A DNA stretch of 64,000 nucleotides from Rhodoligotrophos appendicifer (GTDB lineage Bacteria > Pseudomonadota > Alphaproteobacteria > Rhizobiales > Im1): assembly GCF_007474605.1 (NCBI RefSeq), contig NZ_VHKL01000002.1, positions 186,001-250,000 on the forward strand. Direction: 5' to 3'. The notes beneath the pieces were generated by a model. The model was given only the letters and a program-made list of their open reading frames with translations, was not told where the DNA came from and ran no database searches. Positions 58,373 to 64,000 of this stretch are shown in pieces. The stretch's first letter is position 1, and the number at the start of each line of letters is the position of its first letter. The position numbers were made by a program, and so were the translations under genes.

Positions 58373-58975
58373 ATGGCCCCCCGCAGCAAGCAGACGCCGG
58401 ATGAGATCCGCGACCAGATCGCCAAGGTGGCGGAGGATCTGTTTCGGCGGATGGGCTTCACGAAGACAGCAGTCGCCGACATCGCCGCCGAACTCGGAAT
58501 GTCGCCTGCCAATGTCTACCGCTTCTTTCCCTCAAAGCACGCGATCGTGGAATGCATCTGCAGCCGCTGCCTGGGCGAAATGGAGGCGGAGATCCGCCGC
58601 GTCCAGCAGCAGGACTTGCCGGTGCGGACGCGCATCCATGCGGTTTTCCAGACCATCCTCCGCAATCACCTGGACAATTTCATCGAAGAACGCCGCGTGC
58701 ATGAGATGGTCCTGGTGGCGATCGAACATAATTGGCAGAACATCCTGGCTCACAGGGAGCGGATCCGGACGACGACCGCGCAGCTCCTGCGAGAAGGCAT
58801 CGCCGATGGCAGTTTTGCCCTACACGATCCGGAAGAAGTGTCTGCGATCTTCCTCGATTGCTGCGCGCGCTTCTGCCACCCCGTTCTCGTCGCCCAGTCG
58901 GCAGAAGAAGAGCTCGACAAAGGCCTCCAACGCACGATCGATTTCCTCTTGAAGGCGATCGAGCCAAGGGATTGA
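58373..58975 (+). CDS. TetR-family regulator of the RND efflux operon
   Basis: 200 residues from ATG 58373 (AGGAG with GCGCCC spacing). HTH: IRDQIAKVAEDLFRRMGFTK, TAVADIAAELGMSPANVYRF, FPSKHAIVECI (about 12-60). The C-terminal ligand domain is all-helical with RRVHEMVLVAIEHNWQNILA. Same orientation as and 86 bp upstream of the efflux adaptor gene, the usual arrangement for a local repressor relieved by toxic ligands. The palindrome just before its start is the likely operator, giving autoregulation. Confidence 0.88.
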   Translation: MAPRSKQTPDEIRDQIAKVAEDLFRRMGFTKTAVADIAAELGMSPANVYRFFPSKHAIVECICSRCLGEMEAEIRRVQQQDLPVRTRIHAVFQTILRNHLDNFIEERRVHEMVLVAIEHNWQNILAHRERIRTTTAQLLREGIADGSFALHDPEEVSAIFLDCCARFCHPVLVAQSAEEELDKGLQRTIDFLLKAIEPRD

Positions 58976-59061
58976 AACCGAAGCAGCGCCGGATCGTCCG
59001 CGACCGAAAAGTGACAATTGTGGATTTTCATCAGTTTTTAGGGATCAGGTCGGAGCCTTCA

Positions 59062-60153
59062 ATGAACGCCTCTTTCACCCGCCTTTCCGCTGTTGCGGTG
59101 CCAGTACTGGCCGGGCTGATCCTCGGGGCCTGCTCCGAGCAACAGGCGGCCGAGTCCAAGGCGGAACCGCCACGGCCGGTGCAGGTCACGCGGGTGATCC
59201 TGGCACCGGCACAGGATGAGAAGACCTTCGTCGGGACGGTCAAAGCACGACATGAAAGCGCTCTCGGGTTTCGGCTCGCGGGCAAGATCACTGCGCGCCT
59301 CGTCAATGTGGGCGAGACGGTCAAGGCGGGCCAGAGTCTCGCACGGCTCGATCCCGAGGATCTCAGCCTCGAGCTGCAATCGGCGGAGGCGGAGCTTGCC
59401 GCGGCGCAATCGAACCTGACTCAAACGAGTGCCGAAGCCGATCGCTATGATTCACTGCTCAAGCGCGGTTTCACCTCTGCCGCCGAATTCGACCGCAAGA
59501 CCCTCGCCAAGCAGGAGGCCGTGGGACGGCTGGAGCGGGCGCGGCGGTCCCTGGATCTCGCCCGCAACCGGCTCGGCTATGCCGAGCTGCTGGCCGATCA
59601 TGACGGGATCATCGTCGAGACGGCCGCAGAGCCCGGCCAAGTGGTTGCCGCAGGTCAGACGGTCATCCGGCTCGCCCGGCTGGACGAGCGGGAGGCGGTG
59701 GTCTCGCTTCCCGAGACCGTCATCGCCGAGGCACGCAACGCCCATGCCACCGTATCCCTCTGGGCCGATCCCGGCAAACGCTACGAGGCCGTGCTGCGCG
59801 AGCTGGCGCCGCAGGCAGATGCCGGGAGCCGGACCTATGCCGCGCGGTTCACGATCCGGCATCCCGACGACACCATTGCCTTGGGCATGACGGCCACCGT
59901 CACTCTGCGCGCGCCCGGACCGGAGGTTGCGCGCCTGCCGTTGTCGGCGGTGTTCAACCAGGGCGGCGGCGCGCAGGTCTATGTGGTCGAGCCGACGCGC
60001 CATGTGCTGGAGAGGCGGCCGGTCAAGATCGCCGCCTATACGGAGGATGCCGCGCTCGTCAGCGAGGGACTCGAGGCGGACGAGGAGGTGGTCAGCCTCG
60101 GCGTGCACAAGCTCAATCCGGGCGCCACCGTCCGGACCATCGACGCTCCTTGA
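59062..60153 (+). CDS. RND efflux periplasmic adaptor (membrane fusion) lipoprotein
   Basis: 363 residues. Signal with lipobox (VLAGLILGACSEQQ; Cys about 24), so anchored in the inner membrane by lipid. Adaptor elements in order: RPVQVTRVILAPAQ, lipoyl half GFRLAGKITARLVNVGETVK, AGQSLARLDPEDLSLELQSA, helical hairpin with ADRYDSLLKRGFTSAAEFDR, second lipoyl half ADHDGIIVETAAEPGQVVAA, then beta-barrel. It links the RND pump to an outer-membrane channel. No TolC-like gene follows here. CGGAG precedes the ATG. Codes 12 bp before the pump gene. Confidence 0.92.
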   Translation: MNASFTRLSAVAVPVLAGLILGACSEQQAAESKAEPPRPVQVTRVILAPAQDEKTFVGTVKARHESALGFRLAGKITARLVNVGETVKAGQSLARLDPEDLSLELQSAEAELAAAQSNLTQTSAEADRYDSLLKRGFTSAAEFDRKTLAKQEAVGRLERARRSLDLARNRLGYAELLADHDGIIVETAAEPGQVVAAGQTVIRLARLDEREAVVSLPETVIAEARNAHATVSLWADPGKRYEAVLRELAPQADAGSRTYAARFTIRHPDDTIALGMTATVTLRAPGPEVARLPLSAVFNQGGGAQVYVVEPTRHVLERRPVKIAAYTEDAALVSEGLEADEEVVSLGVHKLNPGATVRTIDAP

Positions 60154-60165
60154 GCAGAGGCTTCC

Positions 60166-63100
60166 ATGTCGCGCTTCAACCTTTCGGAATGGGCGATCAC
60201 GCATCGGGCACTCGTCCTGTTCGCCATCCTGCTGCTGGCGGCCGCCGGGGCCTATTCCTATTTCAAGCTGGGGCGCGGGGAAGATCCGTCCTTCACCATC
60301 AAGGTGATGGTGGTGAGCGTCGCCTGGCCGGGAGCGACGGCCACGGAGATGCAGGAGCAGGTCGCCGACCCCATCGAGAAGAAGCTGCAGGCGCTGGCGC
60401 ATCTCGACCGGGTGGAAAGCTATTCGCGGCCCGGCATCTCGTTCATCCAGGTGATCCTCAGGGACACGACGCCCCCGTCGGAGGTGCAGGGACTCTGGTA
60501 TCAGGTGCGTAAGAAAGTCGGCGACATTCGCGGCGCGCTGCCGGCCGGGATCGTTGGACCCGGCTTCGACGACGAATATGGCGACGTCTATTCCGCCCTC
60601 TACATGCTCAGCGGCGACACCGTGAGCCCGGCACAGCTGAAATCCATCGGCGAGGAGATGCGGCAGACGCTGCTGCGGGTGCCGGATGTGGAGAAGGTCG
60701 ATCTGATCGGGGTGCGACCTGAGCGGATCTATATCGAGTTCAGCCATACGAAGCTCGCGACCCTCGGGGTGACGCCGCAGCAGATCTTCGACAGCGTGGC
60801 GCAGCAGAACGAGGTGGTGGCCGGCGGGGCGATCGACACCGCCGCCGACCGGATCAATCTGCGGGTCACCGGCGCGTTCCAGGGCGTTGACGCAATCGAA
60901 GCCGTCCCCATCGCCGTCGGCTCCACGCTGTTCCGCCTGGGAGACGTCGCCGAGGTGAAGCCGGGCTACGAGGATCCGCCCAGCTTCCTGATCCGCCAGC
61001 ATGGAAGGCCGGCCATCGGCCTCGGGGTCTCCATGTCCAAGGGCGCGAACATCATCACCCTGGGCGAAAACCTCAAATCCGCCATGGCCGGGATCACCGC
61101 CGAACTGCCGGTGGGCATCGAGATCACCCAGGTCGCGGACCAGCCGCATATCGTGGAGGAATCCGTCGGCGAGTTTCTGAAGACCTTCATGGAGGCGCTG
61201 GGGATCGTGCTGCTGGTGAGCTTCCTGTCGCTGGGCCTGCGCACCGGCGTGGTGGTTGCCCTGTCCGTACCGCTGGTGCTGGCCATCGTGTTCGTCATCA
61301 TGTTCGCGGCGGGCATGGACCTGCACCGCATCACGCTGGGCGCCCTGATCATCGCCCTCGGGCTGCTGGTGGACGATGCGATCATCGCCATCGAAATGAT
61401 GGTGGTGAAGATGGAGCAGGGCTGGGACCGGTCGAGGGCTGCGACCTTCGCCTGGACCTCGACGGCCTTTCCCATGCTCACCGGGACGCTGGTGACCGCG
61501 GCCGGGTTCCTGCCCGTGGGCTTTGCGAAATCGGGCGCAGGCGAATATGCGGGCGGCATCTTCTGGGTCGTCGGGATCGCCCTCATCGCCTCGTGGTTCG
61601 TGGCGGTGATCTTCACGCCCTATCTGGGCTTCAAGCTCTTGCCCGACATGAAGAAGGGCGATGTGGAGCATGCGCATGAGAATGCCCTTTACGACGGCCG
61701 CCTCTATCGGCCGCTGAAGCACCTGATCGCGCTGTGCATCCGCTGGCGCAAGACAGTGGTGCTGGTGACGGTGGCACTGTTCGCGGTGGCCGTGGTCGGG
61801 TTCGGCTCGGTGCAGCAGCAGTTCTTTCCCACCTCGACCCGCAACGAGCTGTTCGTGGAAATGCGCATGCCCGAGGGCACGGCCATCGGCGCGACCGAGA
61901 AGGTGGCCGAACAGGCAGAACGGCTCATCGAGGGCGATCCGGACGTTGCGAGCGCCACCACCTATGTGGGCCGGGGGGCGCCCCGCTTCTGGCTCGGTCT
62001 CAATCCGGTGCTGCCCAATGCCAATTTCGCCCAGATCGTCATCGTCGCGAAGGATATCGAGGGGCGCGAACGGCTGAAGGCACGGCTGGAGCGGCAGATC
62101 GCCAATGGCGCGCTGGGGGAGGCGCGGGTGCGCGTCGACCGTTTCGTGTTCGGTCCGCCGGTGGGTTTCCCGGTGCAGTTCCGGGTCATCGGGCCGGATC
62201 CCCTGGAGGTGCGGACGATCGCCGCCCAGGTGCGCGAAATCATGGCTCAGGACCAGGCCGTGATCGATCCCCATCTCAATTGGGGCGAGCAGACGAAATC
62301 GGTGACTCTGCGGGTCGACCAGGACCGGGCCCGGGCCATGGGACTGACGCCGGCCCAGGTCTCGCAGACGCTGCAGACCCTGCTCACGGGCTATACCATC
62401 ACCCAGCAGCGGCGCGGCATCGACCTCATCGACATCGTGGCGCGGGCGGTTCCCGAGGAGCGGCTCGACCTCGACCATCTCGCGTCGCTGACGGTTGCCA
62501 CGGTCAATGGCGTCGCCGTGCCACTCGGCCAGATCGCCCGGATCGCCTATGATTTCGAGGAGCCAATCCTGTGGCGGCGCAATCGCGACCTCGTCCTCAC
62601 CGTCCGCGGAGACGTCATCGACGGGGTCCAGCCACCGGACGTGACGACGCGGCTTCTGCCGAAGCTCGATCCGATCGTGAAGGCGCTGCCCGAGGGCTAT
62701 CGCATCGAAACCGGCGGCTCGATCGAGGAAAGCGCCAAGGCCAACAAGGCGCTGGTGGCCGTGTTCCCGGTGATGATCATCGCCATGATGACGCTGCTGA
62801 TGATCCAGCTGCAGAGCTTCTCGCGGCTCGCCCTGGTCATGATCACGGCGCCGCTCGGGCTCATCGGCGCCACTGCGGCGCTGCTCGTCGCCAACATGCC
62901 CTTCGGTTTCAATGCTACTCTGGGAATGATCGCGCTGGCGGGCATGATCATGCGCAATACCGTGATCCTGGTGGATCAGATCGATACCGACATCGCCGCC
63001 GGACATGCGCAGGACCAGGCCATCGTGGATGCGACGGTGCGGCGGGCGCGGCCCGTGGTGCTCACGGCGCTGGCCGCCGTGCTGGGCATGATCCCGCTGA

Positions 63101-63282
63101 CCACGAGCGCGTTCTGGGGCCCCATGGCGGTCACCATCATGGGCGGACTGATCGTGGCCACCGTGCTGACGCTGCTGGTGGTGCCGGCCCTGTACGCGCT
63201 TTGGTTCCGGGTCAAGGTGACGACGCCGGAGGTCATCGCCGAAGCCGATGGGGACTTCGGTGTTCTGCAGCCGGCCGAGTGA
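60166..63282 (+). CDS. RND-family efflux pump permease
   Basis: 1038 residues, twelve membrane helices expected with two large periplasmic loops after TM1 and TM7. Recognisable: ALVLFAILLLAAAGAYSYFK (TM1), GRGEDPSFTIKVMVV, TM4 with LGLLVDDAIIAIEMMVVKME (proton-relay Asp pair), second-half ALVAVFPVMIIAMMTLLMIQ and GMIALAGMIMRNTVILVDQI. The GRGEDP start and single-Asp-pair pattern fit the HAE1-like 'efflux RND transporter permease' group of soil alphaproteobacteria. Exports hydrophobic compounds using proton motive force together with the adaptor encoded upstream. Specificity unknown. Confidence 0.94.
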   Translation: MSRFNLSEWAITHRALVLFAILLLAAAGAYSYFKLGRGEDPSFTIKVMVVSVAWPGATATEMQEQVADPIEKKLQALAHLDRVESYSRPGISFIQVILRDTTPPSEVQGLWYQVRKKVGDIRGALPAGIVGPGFDDEYGDVYSALYMLSGDTVSPAQLKSIGEEMRQTLLRVPDVEKVDLIGVRPERIYIEFSHTKLATLGVTPQQIFDSVAQQNEVVAGGAIDTAADRINLRVTGAFQGVDAIEAVPIAVGSTLFRLGDVAEVKPGYEDPPSFLIRQHGRPAIGLGVSMSKGANIITLGENLKSAMAGITAELPVGIEITQVADQPHIVEESVGEFLKTFMEALGIVLLVSFLSLGLRTGVVVALSVPLVLAIVFVIMFAAGMDLHRITLGALIIALGLLVDDAIIAIEMMVVKMEQGWDRSRAATFAWTSTAFPMLTGTLVTAAGFLPVGFAKSGAGEYAGGIFWVVGIALIASWFVAVIFTPYLGFKLLPDMKKGDVEHAHENALYDGRLYRPLKHLIALCIRWRKTVVLVTVALFAVAVVGFGSVQQQFFPTSTRNELFVEMRMPEGTAIGATEKVAEQAERLIEGDPDVASATTYVGRGAPRFWLGLNPVLPNANFAQIVIVAKDIEGRERLKARLERQIANGALGEARVRVDRFVFGPPVGFPVQFRVIGPDPLEVRTIAAQVREIMAQDQAVIDPHLNWGEQTKSVTLRVDQDRARAMGLTPAQVSQTLQTLLTGYTITQQRRGIDLIDIVARAVPEERLDLDHLASLTVATVNGVAVPLGQIARIAYDFEEPILWRRNRDLVLTVRGDVIDGVQPPDVTTRLLPKLDPIVKALPEGYRIETGGSIEESAKANKALVAVFPVMIIAMMTLLMIQLQSFSRLALVMITAPLGLIGATAALLVANMPFGFNATLGMIALAGMIMRNTVILVDQIDTDIAAGHAQDQAIVDATVRRARPVVLTALAAVLGMIPLTTSAFWGPMAVTIMGGLIVATVLTLLVVPALYALWFRVKVTTPEVIAEADGDFGVLQPAE

Positions 63283-63312
63283 AGAACCAATTCCCAACAG
63301 GAGATTTTGGCG

Positions 63313-63327
63313 CTAAAACAGTTTTAG
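63313..63327. promoter_or_regulatory. Perfect 15-bp palindrome before the Cys/Met-metabolism gene
   Basis: CTAAAAC-A-GTTTTAG. The one-base centre excludes an RNA hairpin, so it is more likely a protein-binding site. It lies 25 bp before the start at 63352 in the 69-bp gap after the RND gene. Confidence 0.5.
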
Positions 63328-63351
63328 TTTATCAACAGGAAACAAAGTTTC

Positions 63352-64000
63352 ATGGCCGATAATTTCAAGGCGTCGCCTCGGTCCCGCGTGGCGCAGATCG
63401 GACATTTCGTCGATCCGGCCCATGGAGCGATCGTCCCCCCGATCCAGTTCGCCACGACCTTCGCCCGGGACGAGACCCATGAGCTGATGGGCGAGTTCCT
63501 CTATTCCCGTTATGGCTCTCCGACCGTGGCCCAGGCCGAGGCGGCGCTGGCGGAGCTCGAGGGAGCGGAGGCGGCGTTGCTCTATGCGTCCGGGCTTGCC
63601 GGGATCGTGGCGGTCTGCGAGGCCCTGCACAAGGGGCAGCATATGGTGGCTCCTCGCATCATGTATCATGGCGCCCAGAGCTGGATGCGCCGCATCGCAG
63701 AGCGTCGCGGCATCGGGCTCGACTTCTACGAGACCAGCGATCCCAAGAGCCTGGCGCGCGTCGTGCACCGGGAAACGGCGCTGGTGTGGGGCGAGACGAT
63801 CGTCAATCCCACCTGGGACGTCCTCGACATCGCGGCTGCCGCGGATATCGCGCATGAGGCCGGAGCCCTCCTCGTCGTCGATTCAACCTGCGCGCCGCCG
63901 GTGACGACGCGGCCGCTCGATCTCGGCGCCGACATGGTCTTCCATTCCGCCACCAAATACCTCAACGGCCATAGCGACCTGACCGGGGGCGTATTGGCGG
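63352..64000 (+). CDS. Cys/Met-metabolism PLP enzyme (cystathionine gamma-synthase/lyase family), 5' part
   Basis: 216 residues before the window ends; the family is about 390-430 long. Seen: HGAIVPPIQFATTFARDETH, YSRYGSPTVAQAEAALAELE, PRIMYHG, VDSTCAPPVTTRPLDLGAD and the PLP-binding Lys in VFHSATKYLNGHSDLTGG. These define the gamma-family of fold-type I enzymes (cystathionine gamma-synthase, gamma-lyase, methionine gamma-lyase, O-succinylhomoserine sulfhydrylase). Which reaction cannot be decided from this half. Preceded by a short palindrome in an AT-rich leader; AGGA is rather far (about 12 bases) from the ATG. Confidence 0.87.
   Translation, partial: MADNFKASPRSRVAQIGHFVDPAHGAIVPPIQFATTFARDETHELMGEFLYSRYGSPTVAQAEAALAELEGAEAALLYASGLAGIVAVCEALHKGQHMVAPRIMYHGAQSWMRRIAERRGIGLDFYETSDPKSLARVVHRETALVWGETIVNPTWDVLDIAAAADIAHEAGALLVVDSTCAPPVTTRPLDLGADMVFHSATKYLNGHSDLTGGVLA

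Noticed and set aside
58976-59061. A separate small gene between TetR and the adaptor
   Set aside because: The frame open from 58732 runs antiphase through the TetR gene; no ribosome site or coding signal supports anything before ATG 59062.
59452-63297. A 1281-codon open frame on the minus strand opposite the efflux genes
   Set aside because: Shadow of the RND pump and adaptor codons in high-GC DNA. It is very rich in His, Arg, Asp and Gln without any recognisable fold, while the plus strand encodes an intact pump.
1-64000. CRISPR arrays, tRNA/rRNA genes, insertion sequences, phage genes
   Set aside because: No regularly spaced repeats, no T-loop or rRNA-like conserved stretches and no transposase or integrase coding sequence were found on either strand.

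Overview
The window looks like chromosome of an alphaproteobacterium, probably Hyphomicrobiales (Rhizobiales). The basis is high GC (about two thirds by eye), very tight gene packing with 4-bp start/stop overlaps, and a gene content of many SDR, acyl-CoA, FAD-oxidase, enolase-superfamily and ABC-uptake genes plus DUF1344 and BON-LysM proteins. I see no rRNA, tRNA, insertion sequence, prophage or CRISPR array. No gene-free stretch exceeds about 250 bp. Genus cannot be told from the sequence alone.

Layout. (1) 1-7205: an amine/imine or hydroxy-acid catabolic locus with a tandem-domain RidA protein (cut by the window edge), a methyltransferase, a DapA-family aldolase/lyase, a GMC oxidoreductase, an Asp/Glu-racemase-family enzyme, a TetR regulator and a DAO-type FAD oxidase. 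A 16-bp element occurs upstream of both the DapA-family gene and the GMC/racemase pair. (2) 7281-11083: an exported beta-carbonic anhydrase, a broken HTH gene, a small XRE regulator and a SulP-STAS anion transporter, which may form a bicarbonate unit. (3) 11046-22610: an acyl-CoA catabolic cluster with enoyl-CoA hydratase, a Cys-less thiolase-like protein plus its DUF35 partner, SDR, an ACAD10/11-type kinase plus acyl-CoA dehydrogenase, a FadB-like fusion, a second acyl-CoA dehydrogenase and a PaaK-like CoA ligase. A 19-bp element is repeated in front of its two transcription units. (4) 22607-27941: mixed genes (mutarotase, GNAT, secreted protein, PQQ-type sugar dehydrogenase, class A beta-lactamase, TerC).

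(5) 27991-36342: an unusual set containing aspartate dehydrogenase, a signal-peptide-bearing FAH-family hydratase translationally coupled to a Rieske oxygenase, and a divergent glutamate-mutase-like protein fused to a cobalamin domain. It continues with a cyclase gene carrying a frameshift, an amidase, and an EamA exporter preceded by a coupled 26-codon ORF. This is my best candidate for an undescribed system. (6) 36367-42349: two unrecognised proteins (one acidic and lower in GC, one with an internal duplication) around a class III aminotransferase, then DUF1344, BON-LysM and a DadA-like oxidase. (7) 42424-46220: a YhaN/YhaO-like (SbcCD-type) ATPase-nuclease pair.

(8) 46384-57749: a sugar-acid type catabolic region with two enolase-superfamily dehydratases, three SDRs, a beta-hydroxyacid dehydrogenase, a D-2-hydroxyacid dehydrogenase, an aminotransferase, an amino-acid-type ABC binding protein and permease without an ATPase gene, a FadR-type GntR regulator and an acetoacetate-decarboxylase-fold protein. 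(9) 57703-63282: a PaaI thioesterase, then a TetR regulator with a perfect palindromic operator controlling an RND efflux adaptor and pump. (10) 63352-end: a Cys/Met-metabolism PLP enzyme cut by the window edge.
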